Below the pieces are notes generated by a model. The model was not told the DNA's origin. It did not search any database and saw only the letters and a list, made by a program, of their open reading frames with translations. From WHSW01 sp963851045 (GTDB lineage Bacteria; Actinomycetota; Thermoleophilia; Solirubrobacterales; 70-9), in the NCBI GenBank assembly GCA_963851045.1, contig CAWKNC010000002.1:1550001-1614000 (forward strand): DNA of 64,000 nt, in the 5' to 3' direction. Below, one piece after another: positions 7,915 through 15,910 of the stretch. Each line of letters opens with the position of its first letter. Position 1 is the first letter of the stretch. A program made the translations under genes and the position numbers.

Positions 7915-7920
7915 ATTCTA
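7915..7920 (-). promoter_or_regulatory. -10 element TAGAAT of the oxidase operon
   Basis: TAGAAT on the minus strand lies 7 bp before GTG 7907 of ctaC, in the 64-bp gap after the glycosyltransferase gene. Confidence 0.55.
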
Positions 7921-7971
7921 TTGATCGCGGCGACGGTGCCTTCGCCTCGTCGCGAGCTTGTTTCAAGCGGC

Positions 7972-9439
7972 TCAAGCTGCGCTGGCCTCCAGAACGCCGC
8001 GCCCGACCTGTTCCCAGCTCCATCGGCGCTCAACGGCGGCCCTCAGGGCACCGCTCGCGCGGTCGCGCTCGGCGCCGCCGAGAGCCAGCCAACCGTCGAT
8101 GCGCTCGGCGAGCGCCTCGACCGCCCCGTCGTCGAGCTCGAACGCCACCAGTCGCCGCAGCGGCCCGGCGAGATCCTCCGCCAGCGCGTCACTGACCTCA
8201 GCCGCACCGGAGTGATGTGCCGACACGGGGGGCACCCCGGCCGCGGCCGCCTCGGCGGCCACCATCCCGAACGCCTCTGGGAACGTGCTTGGAAACACGA
8301 GCACGTCCGAGCAGGAAACGGGGCCCGCGACCTGCTCGTGCTCGAGACGTCCGGCAAGGCGGATCCCCGTCGGCGGCGGCTGCCGCCGCCTCGGCGTAGT
8401 CCTCGGGCGCCGCCTCGAGGAAGGCGCTGAGCATCTTCAGACGCTCGTCAGCGCCGTCCTCGAGTCCCCGCCCGCGAGCTGCGATCTCACGCAGCGGATC
8501 GAGGTCGCCGTCAGAAAATCCCTCGACGACGGCACGGAGGGCGCCCTCGAGCGCGCCGAAGCCGACGATCAGCAGGCGGGCGCGCGGATGCTCACGGCGC
8601 ACGAGCGGCCACGCGGCGAGCAGCAGGTCCACCCCCTTCGACACGATCAGCTTGCCCACGAAGACAACGCGAGGTCCGTCAGCCTCCGCATACCACTCGA
8701 GCGCGGCCGCGGCCGCTGCTGGATCGGTGTCCCAGGACGACCCCGTGGCGGCGGTCGCGGCCGGCGCCTGGGCGCGTAACGCCTGCGCGCCGGCGTTCAG
8801 AACGGCCGGGCGATTGGACGGCCGCACCGGCGCGAAGCGCTCGGTGTCGACGCCTGGCGGACCGAGTCGGACCTTGGCATTGGTCGTCGGGTCGTCCACG
8901 GCAAGGCGAAGCCGCCCGGCGACGTGCGCGGACCCGACGAGGATCCCGTTGGCTGCGGCGACGGCCTCTTCGGCGTACGGGCGCCATCGCTCCAGCTCCG
9001 GAAGCACCGTGTACGAAAGATCCGAGCCGTGCACCTTCAGCGCGTAGCGCAGTCCGGCGCGGGCGAGGATCACGGGGCCCATCACGAGGTGGTTCGCAAG
9101 CGCCGCATCGACGCCTCCAAGCCGATCGACGAGCTCGCCGACGGCAGCCACGTTGAGCTCGATGTAGCGCTCCAGCTCGGCGTCGGACAGCTCGCTGAAC
9201 GTCTTGACCTCGAACCCTTCGTAGGTGTCATGCACGAAGACGGGCAGCAAGCCGCCGATGTCGGGGTTGTGGATCGTCACCGAGCCGGGCTGGCCGGCAT
9301 CGAGGTCCGGCGCCTCTCGGTCCTGGCAGAGCAGGTGGACCTCATGGCCGAGCGTGGCCAGCGCTCGCGCGAGATTGACGTTGTAGATGTTGGAGCCGGT
9401 GCCTCGAAGGAGGTAGCCGTGGAAGATCAGAACCCGCAC
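7972..9439 (-). pseudogene. GT4-type glycosyltransferase interrupted by a frameshift
   Basis: The N-terminal part (9439 down to about 8390) reads as a family 4 glycosyltransferase: a GTGSNIYNVNLARALATLGH opening, VHGSDLSY, then GPPGVDTERF and VVFVGKLIVSKGVDLLLAAW of the donor-binding domain. After PEDYAEAAAAA the frame is lost. The missing end, RLAGRLEHEQV followed by DVLVFPSTFPEAFGMVAAEA, continues one frame over down to 7972. The slip lies in a GC-rich triplet run at 8371-8395. Joined, the protein would be about 488 residues and otherwise intact. This is either a recent mutation or a sequencing error. Confidence 0.75.
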
Positions 9440-9446
9440 CGCGAGG

Positions 9447-9452
9447 AGGCTA
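9447..9452 (-). promoter_or_regulatory. -10 element TAGCCT of the glycosyltransferase gene
   Basis: TAGCCT on the minus strand lies 7 bp before GTG 9439. Confidence 0.45.
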
Positions 9453-9490
9453 GATGAGCGCCTAGGGCGTCATCCGGCGTGGCCACCCAT

Positions 9491-9496
9491 TACTCT
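9491..9496 (+). promoter_or_regulatory. -10 element TACTCT of the zinc-ribbon gene
   Basis: TACTCT lies 9 bp before ATG 9506 and favours it over the upstream GTG 9479. Confidence 0.4.
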
Positions 9497-9505
9497 GCCG
9501 TCGCG

Positions 9506-9775
9506 ATGCAAAACCAGCGACAGATCTACCGTCTCCGCGCCCGCGCCTCGGGCCGTGAGGCCTTCGCCCCGGCTGAGCCCGGTGGCGTCTACCTCGACAG
9601 CGAAACCGGCGAGGAGATGGAGCCCGTTACCGAGCTGCTCCCGCTGGCCCCGTCGGACTCGGCGCTCGTGCGCTCACCCGAGAACCTTCGCACCTGCCGG
9701 CGATGCGATCAGCTGATCGGCGTCGACGTGAGCGACTGCCAGTACTGCGGACTGCGCCAGCCGCCTCTGGCCTAA
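9506..9775 (+). CDS. Small zinc-ribbon protein, function unknown
   Basis: An 89-residue protein. The N-terminal two thirds are polar with no recognisable domain (QRQIYRLRARASGREAF). The C-terminus has a treble-clef-like ribbon, CRRCDQLI then CQYCG, giving a Cys-X2-Cys / Cys-X2-Cys pair 12 residues apart. No signal peptide is present, so it is probably cytoplasmic. It stands alone between a divergent glycosyltransferase and a convergent secreted protein, and the context gives no clue to its role. Confidence 0.65.
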   Translation: MQNQRQIYRLRARASGREAFAPAEPGGVYLDSETGEEMEPVTELLPLAPSDSALVRSPENLRTCRRCDQLIGVDVSDCQYCGLRQPPLA

Positions 9776-9795
9776 CGCGAGAGTCCCGCGTACGT

Positions 9796-9808
9796 CCCGC
9801 TCAGCGGG
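9796..9808. terminator. Short convergent hairpin
   Basis: CCCGC at 9796-9800 and GCGGG at 9804-9808 close a 3-base loop between two convergent genes. The loop is the stop codon of the secreted-protein gene. There is no U-tract. Confidence 0.25.
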
Positions 9809-10514
9809 GTGAGTAGTAGGCCCAGTAGAGAAGCCGAGCGGCCTGGTAGTCGCAGCCGTAGGACCGGGTCGAGCCGACCTTCTGCTGCGGCTTGCCGGAC
9901 TCGATGTTCTCGGTGCCGTCGCACTTGCCATCGACGCGGCTCGCCCGCCAGACATTGGTTCCCCTCGCGAGGTTGACCGCGAATGAGGGGGACCAGGTGG
10001 GAATCGTCAGCGCGACGAAGTCGCCCTTCTTCATCTTCAGCGGGTCGGTCAGCGTGAAGGTCTCGCGGTTGCCGAACATGTTTGTGAGCGGCACGACCGC
10101 GCTCTGGCCCTTCAGCTTGTAGTCGCGACCGTCGCGCCGGCGGATGACGGAGATCCGCGCCGTGGGCGTCAGGCCGAAGGTGGCCGACTGGTAGAAGTCG
10201 CCGAAGAAGTTGATCTGGCTGTTCTTGGGCTCCGAGAGATCGAGAGCCCAGGCCACGATCCAGCCATTCTCACGGGCCTTGAAGGGAGCGCGGACGCCGT
10301 CGGCCACGAGCTGATAGCCGGTCACGCTGCCGACCGCCTCGCAGGGATCGCCCGGGCACGCGGGTGCCGGGGTTCGCGAGGTGTTGCCGAGCGTCTTCGC
10401 CGGCGCTGCCCAGGCAGAGCCCGGGCCGATCAGCGCGCACAGGGCAACCAACCCAAGCGCGGCCATAAAAGCCGGGCGGGCGGAGCGAGCGGGACGTGTC
10501 GTGGTACCGACCAT
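9801..10514 (-). CDS. Secreted protein of unknown function
   Basis: A 237-residue protein with an Arg-rich N-terminus, one hydrophobic helix and a signal-peptidase-like AWA-AP site near residue 36, so it is exported. The mature part is beta-rich, with three pairs of Cys candidates (CPGDPCE, CDGTEN, GCDYQ) and the stretches GWIVAWALDLSEP and LKMKKGDFVALTIPTW. I recognise it only as a type of extracellular protein common in Thermoleophilia genomes. No catalytic motif is apparent. It stands alone, divergent from the ABC exporter operon. Confidence 0.65.
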   Translation of the reverse strand: MVGTTTRPARSARPAFMAALGLVALCALIGPGSAWAAPAKTLGNTSRTPAPACPGDPCEAVGSVTGYQLVADGVRAPFKARENGWIVAWALDLSEPKNSQINFFGDFYQSATFGLTPTARISVIRRRDGRDYKLKGQSAVVPLTNMFGNRETFTLTDPLKMKKGDFVALTIPTWSPSFAVNLARGTNVWRASRVDGKCDGTENIESGKPQQKVGSTRSYGCDYQAARLLYWAYYSPR

Positions 10515-10594
10515 CGGATTAGCAGAACACCTATTCCCACGAGGGGTTGCGGTTCCTGCAGTGCCCGTAGCTTAGGCCGGAGCGCCGACGGCGG

Positions 10595-10600
10595 TAGATT
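10595..10600 (+). promoter_or_regulatory. -10 element TAGATT of the ABC exporter operon
   Basis: TAGATT lies 8 bp before GTG 10609. Confidence 0.45.
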
Positions 10601-10608
10601 CCCTGCCA

Positions 10609-11586
10609 GTGCCTGCAATCGAGGTATCAGGGCTCGAGCGAGAGTTCTCGGGGGGCCTGCGGGCCGTCGACGGTGTCGATCTCCACGTCGAGGCCGGCGA
10701 GATCTACGCGTTTCTCGGTCCCAACGGCGCCGGAAAGACCACAACGGTGCGGATGCTGACGACGCTGCTGCGCCCGACCGGAGGCAGCGCGCGCGTCGCC
10801 GGACACGACGTCGTCGCCGATCCCGCGGCCGTCCGGCGCACGATCGGAGTCGCCCTCCAGGAAGCGGCGCTCGACCCGCTGATGACCGGTAACGAGCTGA
10901 TCCGCCTGCAGGCGACGCTCCATGGGCTCATCGGCGCCGAGGCCGAGCGCCGTTGCTCGGCTCTGATCGAGCGTGTGGGTCTCTCGGGCGCGGCAGATCG
11001 CCGGGTCGGCACCTACTCCGGCGGCATGCGCCGGCGTCTCGACCTCGCCTCGGCCCTCGTCCATGAACCCGAGGTTCTCTTCCTAGACGAGCCGACCACA
11101 GGCCTCGACCCGGTCAGCCGCAAGGCGATCTGGGAGGAGGTCTCGGCGCTCAACGACGAGGGAACGACCGTCTTTTTGACCACCCAGTACCTGGAGGAGG
11201 CCGATCAGCTCGCTGACCGAGTCGGGATCATCAGCGGCGGCAAGATCGTTGCCGAGGGCACCCCGGGGTCGCTCAAGGCGGAGGTCGGCCGGCCGCATCT
11301 CGAGGTCGGCCTAGCCGAGGGCTCCGCCGAGGCTGCTGAGCGGATTGGCAGGGAGTTCGGCCAGATCCTCCCGTCGCGAGACGGCAAGGTCTTCGTCGAG
11401 CTCGCGGGGGGTGCGGCCGACGTCGCGAAGGTCGTGCGCGCCCTCGACGAGGCCGGCATCCTGGTCGAGTCGCTCGATCTGGTTGAGCCGACGCTCGACG
11501 ACGTCTTCGTCGCCAAGACCGGCGAGCACATCACAGAAAGCGCCGATAGCTCCTCCGCTTCGAGTCCGGGGTCATCGGGCCGGTGA
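10609..11586 (+). CDS. ABC exporter ATP-binding protein (DrrA type)
   Basis: A 325-residue nucleotide-binding subunit. It has a Walker A (GPNGAGKTTT, about residue 39), a Q-loop region (GVALQEAALDP), the signature YSGGMRRRLDLA, a Walker B with LFLDEPTTGLDP, and an H-loop-position TTQYLEEAD, where Gln replaces the usual switch His. The C-terminal 90 residues match the extension seen in daunorubicin-type export ATPases. It is followed by two ABC-2 permeases in one operon, making a complete exporter. The substrate is unknown; drug, lipid or glycan precursor are all possible. Confidence 0.92.
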   Translation: MPAIEVSGLEREFSGGLRAVDGVDLHVEAGEIYAFLGPNGAGKTTTVRMLTTLLRPTGGSARVAGHDVVADPAAVRRTIGVALQEAALDPLMTGNELIRLQATLHGLIGAEAERRCSALIERVGLSGAADRRVGTYSGGMRRRLDLASALVHEPEVLFLDEPTTGLDPVSRKAIWEEVSALNDEGTTVFLTTQYLEEADQLADRVGIISGGKIVAEGTPGSLKAEVGRPHLEVGLAEGSAEAAERIGREFGQILPSRDGKVFVELAGGAADVAKVVRALDEAGILVESLDLVEPTLDDVFVAKTGEHITESADSSSASSPGSSGR

Positions 11587-11599
11587 GGACTTGAGTTCA

Positions 11600-12376
11600 G
11601 TGCTGGCGAACGTTCGCGTGGTTGGAGCGCTAGGCGCGCGGTCGATCAAACAGACGTTTCGGCGCCCCCAGCTGGTCTCGCCGATCATCATCTTCCCGAC
11701 CCTCCTGTTGGCGGTGCAGACCGGAGGGGCCGGGCGAGCGGTGGATCTTCCCGGCTTTCCGGAGGTCGACAACTTCCTCAGTTTCATGCTCGCCGGAGCC
11801 ACTCTGCAGTCGTGCCTGCTTGCGGGCAACTCGGGCGGGATCGCGCTCGCGGTCGACCTCGAGATGGGCTTCACCGATCGGCTCCTGGCCGCGCCTATCT
11901 CACGCTTCGCGATTGTCCTCGGCCGCCTGGCGGGCACGGCGGTCCTCGGCGCTGCGACGGCGGTCTGGTTCATCGCGATCGGGCTGATCTTCGGCGCTTC
12001 GTTTGAGCTCGGTGTGCCCGGAATGGCGCTGATCATCGTCCTCGCATCCCTTGCGGCGGTCGCGTTCGGCGGCCTCAGCGCTGCGATCGCGCTCTATACG
12101 GGCCAGGCGTCGGTGGTCCAGGGGCTGTTTCCGCTGATCTTCGTGATCCTCTTTCTCTCGACCGCCTTCTTTCCGGTCAACCTTTTGCTCGAGCCGGCTG
12201 CATCGGTCGCCGAGTACAACCCGCTTTCGTTCATCGTGGATGGCATCCGCGAGCCGGTGATCGGGTCCTTCAGCGGTGAGTCCTTGATCAAGGCCCTTGG
12301 CTCGATTGCGATGGTTGGGGCGATCTCGATGGCGTTGAGCGCGGTCGCCTTGAGGCGACGCCTGCGGGTCGGTTGA
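11600..12376 (+). CDS. ABC-2 type permease, first subunit
   Basis: A 258-residue membrane protein with an N-terminal amphipathic segment (ARSIKQTFRRPQLVSPIII), a periplasmic loop and about six hydrophobic helices, as in ABC-2 permeases. I chose GTG 11600 because GTGAGG at 11583-11588 lies 11 bp upstream. TTG 11591 is the alternative. The open frame extends much further 5' inside the ATPase gene but is only a shadow there. Its stop overlaps the ATG of the second permease by one base. Confidence 0.88.
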   Translation: MLANVRVVGALGARSIKQTFRRPQLVSPIIIFPTLLLAVQTGGAGRAVDLPGFPEVDNFLSFMLAGATLQSCLLAGNSGGIALAVDLEMGFTDRLLAAPISRFAIVLGRLAGTAVLGAATAVWFIAIGLIFGASFELGVPGMALIIVLASLAAVAFGGLSAAIALYTGQASVVQGLFPLIFVILFLSTAFFPVNLLLEPAASVAEYNPLSFIVDGIREPVIGSFSGESLIKALGSIAMVGAISMALSAVALRRRLRVG

Positions 12377-13149
12377 TGGGCATCGCTGTCGAACTCGCCA
12401 CGGTCTGGGCGCTGATCCGGCGGTCGACCAACGAGATCCTACGCGTTCCGGGAGCGGCGATCCCGGGCGTGCTGGCCCCGACGATCTTCTTCTTGGGGCT
12501 GACCGCGGTCTTCGGCAACCTCACGCTGCTCCCCGGTTTCGATACCGAGAGCTATCAGAGCTTCATCCTGCCGATCAGCCTGCTGCAGGGCGCGGGATTC
12601 ACCGGCGCCGCAACCGGCGTCAACCTCGCCCGCGATATCGAGCAGGGTTGGTTTGACCGGTTACTAGCCTCCCCCGCTCCACGCCGCGCGCTTCTGGCCG
12701 GGATGGTGCTCTCGGCGAGCCTGCGCTCGCTGATCCCGGCGACCGTCCTCTTGATCGTCGGCTTCTCGATCGGCGTGCACTTCCCGGGAATCGACGGGCT
12801 GCTCGTCGCCATCTTCTGCGTGATGGTCACCGGAACCATCGCCGCCTGCTGGGGGGTCAGCCTCGCCCTCCACTACAGGACGCAGAGCGCCGCGCCACTG
12901 ATGCAGGCGGGCATGTTCATCTTGGTCCTGACGACGACCGCCTACGCTCCGATCGAGCTCCTGCAGGGCTGGCTCGCCGACGTCGCGCGCATCAACCCGC
13001 TCACGCCGGTGGTCGAGGCCATCCGGCAGGGCTTCGTCGACGACGCGGTCACGTGGGCGAACACCTGGCCGGGGCTCGTGGCGCTGGTCGGGATGACAGC
13101 GGTGCTCGGCGCCTGGGCGCTGCACCTGATGCGGCGTACCTCGTACTGA
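12376..13149 (+). CDS. ABC-2 type permease, second subunit
   Basis: A 257-residue membrane protein paralogous to the preceding permease, with about six helices and the conserved late segment INPLTPVVEAIRQGF, which corresponds to YNPLSFIVDGIREP in its partner. ATG 12376 shares a base with the upstream TGA and its own TGA shares a base with the next ATG, so the three genes are coupled. The pair probably forms a heterodimeric channel driven by the upstream ATPase. Confidence 0.9.
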   Translation: MGIAVELATVWALIRRSTNEILRVPGAAIPGVLAPTIFFLGLTAVFGNLTLLPGFDTESYQSFILPISLLQGAGFTGAATGVNLARDIEQGWFDRLLASPAPRRALLAGMVLSASLRSLIPATVLLIVGFSIGVHFPGIDGLLVAIFCVMVTGTIAACWGVSLALHYRTQSAAPLMQAGMFILVLTTTAYAPIELLQGWLADVARINPLTPVVEAIRQGFVDDAVTWANTWPGLVALVGMTAVLGAWALHLMRRTSY

Positions 13150-14354
13150 TGCCGGGGCGGCGGGGCGCCGCTGACCCCGATCCGGCCCTGGTCGATCGTT
13201 GCAGGCGAGTCCTCGAGGCCTCGCACGCGGAGGGCGAGCGCCGAGGAGTCCGCTACTCCTACACGCGGCCGAGCCCGAGCCGGTACCCATGGCAGTGGTA
13301 TTGGGACTCGTGCTTCGCCGCGATCGTCTGGCGTCGCTTCAGCTCAGAGCGCCCGCGCGAGGAGCTCGAGAGCCTGCTCAACGCCATGCGCCCTGACGGC
13401 TTCATCGGCCACGTCGTCTTCTGGGATCAGCCGCTGAGCCTTCGCCGGCTCGTCTACTACAACGTCACCTCTCGCAAGGCCGAGATGACAGGCACGATCC
13501 AACCGCCGCTTTTGGCCTGGGCCTGGAGGCTCGCGGTCGGTGACCCGGCCGATGAGCCGCGTATCGCGATCCATCATGAGTGGCTGCGCGCCAACCGCGA
13601 CCTGGAGGGCGACGGCCTGCTCTGGTTGGTCCAGCCGGACGAGTCGGGGTTGGACTCCTCCCCCAAGTTCGATCCAGTCTGGGGTCGGCTCAAGCACGCC
13701 GGCTACGGCTTTCCACTGCTCGTGGCCCGCAACCGCCGACTGGGTTGGGACGCGCGGCGGATTCGCGATCGCGGCTGGCCCGTTCTCTGCGAGGTGATGA
13801 CCAACGTCCTCTGGGGCCTTGCGCGCCTGGCCGCGGGCGAGCCGTCGATCACCCCGGCGCTCGTCGACCGGCTCTGGGACGAGCGCACGGGCCTTTTTTT
13901 GGACGAGGTGCAGCCCGGAGGCGCGCGGCCGGCGATCTCCACGTGGTCGGCCCTCTCGCCGCTCGCGCTGCCCGACCTGCCCGAGGAGATCGGCCACCGG
14001 CTTGTCCGCGAGCACCTGCTCGATCCGAAGCGCTACTGGCTGACAAACCCGCCACCGTCCGTCTCGGCCGCCGAGCCCACCTTCGAGCCAAATCGCGGCC
14101 CGGGCTGGAAGCTGCGCTACTGGCGCGGCCCGACCTGGGTCAACGCGGCGTGGATGCTGTCGCTTGGTCTACGTCGGCTCGGTTATTCGCAGGAGGCAGA
14201 CCACATGGCGGGTCGTCTGGCGCAGCTAGTCATGCGGGAGGGCCTTCGCGAGTACTACGACCCATTCACCGGCGAGGGCCTTGGCGCTCGAGACTTCGCC
14301 TGGACGAGCCTGATCCTGGAACTCGCGGATCCGCTGCCCGCGGGCTACTTGTAG
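13149..14354 (+). CDS. GH63-like glycoside hydrolase
   Basis: A 401-residue (alpha/alpha)6-barrel-type protein without a signal peptide. Family-like signatures are WQWYWDSCFAAIVWRRFS near residue 51, MTGTIQPPLLAWA, LWLVQPDESGLDSSPKFDP and YWRGPTWVNAAWMLSLGLR. These resemble cytoplasmic GH63 enzymes such as mannosylglycerate or glucosylglycerate hydrolases, but substrate cannot be fixed from sequence alone. It overlaps the exporter permease by one base, an unusual pairing of glycosidase with exporter. The 3' end overlaps infA by 10 bp. Confidence 0.75.
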   Translation: MPGRRGAADPDPALVDRCRRVLEASHAEGERRGVRYSYTRPSPSRYPWQWYWDSCFAAIVWRRFSSERPREELESLLNAMRPDGFIGHVVFWDQPLSLRRLVYYNVTSRKAEMTGTIQPPLLAWAWRLAVGDPADEPRIAIHHEWLRANRDLEGDGLLWLVQPDESGLDSSPKFDPVWGRLKHAGYGFPLLVARNRRLGWDARRIRDRGWPVLCEVMTNVLWGLARLAAGEPSITPALVDRLWDERTGLFLDEVQPGGARPAISTWSALSPLALPDLPEEIGHRLVREHLLDPKRYWLTNPPPSVSAAEPTFEPNRGPGWKLRYWRGPTWVNAAWMLSLGLRRLGYSQEADHMAGRLAQLVMREGLREYYDPFTGEGLGARDFAWTSLILELADPLPAGYL

Positions 14355-14563
14355 CGGTAGGTGATGCGACCGCGGTCGAGGTCGTAAGGCGACAGCTCGA
14401 TCTTCACCCGGTCACCCGGGAGAATGCGGATGTAGTGACGGCGCATCTTGCCGCTGATGTGCCCGAGGACCTCGTGGTCGTTATCGAGCTTGACCTTGAA
14501 CATCGTGTTGGGGAGGGCCTCGGTGACCTCTCCCTCGAGCTCGATCTTCTCTTCTTTACCCAT
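14345..14563 (-). CDS. infA: Translation initiation factor IF-1
   Basis: A 72-residue S1-fold protein, MGKEEKIELEGEVTEALPN through GHISGKMRRHYIRILPGDRV, which is the standard length and sequence of bacterial IF-1. It binds the ribosomal A site during initiation with IF-2 and IF-3. It lies alone here, convergent with the glycosidase, rather than in the usual ribosomal protein and secY block. TACCCT lies 10 bp before its ATG. Confidence 0.96.
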   Translation of the reverse strand: MGKEEKIELEGEVTEALPNTMFKVKLDNDHEVLGHISGKMRRHYIRILPGDRVKIELSPYDLDRGRITYRYK

Positions 14564-14573
14564 TCGCCCGGGC

Positions 14574-14579
14574 AGGGTA
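14574..14579 (-). promoter_or_regulatory. -10 element TACCCT of infA
   Basis: TACCCT on the minus strand ends 10 bp before ATG 14563, directly downstream of the 42-bp repeats. Confidence 0.4.
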
Positions 14580-14587
14580 GCGACTAC

Positions 14588-14686
14588 TCCGATCGCGGAG
14601 CCCGAAGGGCGAAGCGGAGGTGCGGCGCCGTTGAGCCGCCTTAATCCGATCGCGGAGCCCGAAGGGCGAAGCGGAGGTGCGGCGCC
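14588..14686. repeat. Two 42-bp direct repeats with UUCG hairpins
   Basis: Identical 42-bp copies occupy 14588-14629 and 14645-14686, separated by 15 bp. Each contains GCCCTTCGGGC on the minus strand, a stem closed by a UUCG tetraloop, with CGC/GCG able to extend it. The upstream copy touches the stop codon of the enoyl-CoA hydratase gene. They may act as a double terminator or RNA end protector, or belong to a dispersed repeat family. Confidence 0.85.
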
Positions 14687-15477
14687 TATTTACCCTCGAA
14701 CTTGGCTTTCCCAGGCCCATCTGCAAGAAAAGAGCGCACCCCGTTTTGCAGGTCCTCGCTCTCGAAGAGACCCGCGAACACACCCGGAGTGATCTCGTCG
14801 GCGCCCGCCACCCCGTGGTCGGAAACCGCCTTGACGATCCGCTTGGTCGCCGCGTGGGCGACGGTCGGGCCACTCGCGAGTTGCTGGGCGAAGCGCATGC
14901 CCTTCTCGTGGACGGTTCCTTCGGGCACGACCCGGTTGATCACTCCCCAGCGCTCAAGCACCGCCGCGTCGTAGAGCCCGCGCGTCATCACGAACTCGCG
15001 CGCACGGGCGGGCCCTGCCCGGTCGGCCATGCGCTGCGTGCCGCCCGCCCCGGGCGTGAGGCCTACCACCGCCTCGACGAGTCCGAACTTCGACGACTCC
15101 TCGGCCCACATCAGGTCGCATCCGAGCGCGATCTCGAGGCCGGCCGTGAGGCAGAGTCCGTGAATCAGGGCGAGGGTCGGGATCTGGAGGTCCTCGAGTC
15201 GCTGCACCCCCTCGATCAGCGGGCCGGCCATCGCGCTCGCCGCCTCGGGCGAGTCGGCGTCGACCACGCGCTGGAAGCCGTTGACGTCAACTCCCCCGGA
15301 GAAGATGTCACCCTCGGCACGCCAAACGAGCGCCCTCGCGCCCGAGCCCTCGACCTCATCGAGGCACGCCATCAACTCGTTGAAGGCGTTGTCGGTGAAC
15401 AGGTTGAGCGGCGGGTTCGAGAGGACGATCGAAGCGACGTCGCCGTCGCGCTCTAGCGTGATCGTGGCGTCTGCCAT
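14686..15477 (-). CDS. Enoyl-CoA hydratase/isomerase family protein
   Basis: A 263-residue crotonase-fold protein. The oxyanion-hole regions are visible in WRAEGDIFSGGVDVNGF and IHGLCLTAGLEIALGCDLMW, and the active-site loop in FGLVEAVVGLTPGAGGTQRM. It is likely cytoplasmic and acts on an acyl-CoA substrate in fatty-acid or branched-chain catabolism. ATG 15477 opens a family-like N-terminus; the frame remains open upstream but would run into the HIT gene. It lies 7 bp downstream of the HIT gene, so the two are probably co-transcribed. Confidence 0.9.
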   Translation of the reverse strand: MADATITLERDGDVASIVLSNPPLNLFTDNAFNELMACLDEVEGSGARALVWRAEGDIFSGGVDVNGFQRVVDADSPEAASAMAGPLIEGVQRLEDLQIPTLALIHGLCLTAGLEIALGCDLMWAEESSKFGLVEAVVGLTPGAGGTQRMADRAGPARAREFVMTRGLYDAAVLERWGVINRVVPEGTVHEKGMRFAQQLASGPTVAHAATKRIVKAVSDHGVAGADEITPGVFAGLFESEDLQNGVRSFLADGPGKAKFEGK

Positions 15478-15484
15478 ACGGGTT

Positions 15485-15898
15485 TCAGGCTCCTTCGGCT
15501 CGGATCGCCGCCGCGGTCGCCGCAATCTCGCCTGCGTCGCCGGGGCTGGGCACCCAGGGCAGCTCGAGCGGATCGTCGGCGTAGCGGGGGACGACGTGGA
15601 TGTGGAAGTGAAATACGGTCTGCCAGCCGGCGGCACCGCAGGCGTTCAGCAGGTTGAAGCCGTCGGGACGCAGCGTCTGGCGCATCTTCAACGCGAGGCG
15701 CCGTGCGGCGACAGCGCAGTGGGCAAGGTCGGCGTCGGAGATCTCCATCAGGTCGACGGCGTGCGTCCTCGGGATCACCAGGGCGTGGCCCTTCGTCGCA
15801 GGGTTGATGTCCATGAACGCGATCGTGTGCTCATCGGAATCGACGATCTCCGCCGGTACCTCACCGGCAACGATCCCGCAGAACAGACACTCGGCCAC
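15485..15898 (-). CDS. HIT-family nucleotide-binding protein
   Basis: A 137-residue histidine-triad protein. CLFCGIVAGEVPAEIV opens it with two Cys, and HFHIHVVPRY near residue 98 supplies the H-x-H-x-H triad. Such proteins hydrolyse nucleoside phosphoramidates or dinucleotides. It starts at GTG 15898 right after the cca gene ends, and TAGGGT overlaps the cca stop codon 6 bp before the start. Confidence 0.93.
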   Translation of the reverse strand: MAECLFCGIVAGEVPAEIVDSDEHTIAFMDINPATKGHALVIPRTHAVDLMEISDADLAHCAVAARRLALKMRQTLRPDGFNLLNACGAAGWQTVFHFHIHVVPRYADDPLELPWVPSPGDAGEIAATAAAIRAEGA

Positions 15899-15904
15899 CC
15901 GCGG

Positions 15905-15910
15905 ACCCTA
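15905..15910 (-). promoter_or_regulatory. -10 element TAGGGT of the HIT gene
   Basis: TAGGGT on the minus strand lies 6 bp before GTG 15898 and includes the stop codon of cca. Confidence 0.4.

Noticed and set aside
14588..14686. CRISPR-like repeat-spacer arrangement
   Set aside because: Only two copies with a 15-bp gap and no cas genes nearby.
14562..14792. Plus-strand ORF with repeated IAEPEGRSGGAAP
   Set aside because: It arises from the 42-bp non-coding repeat and runs antisense into the enoyl-CoA hydratase gene.
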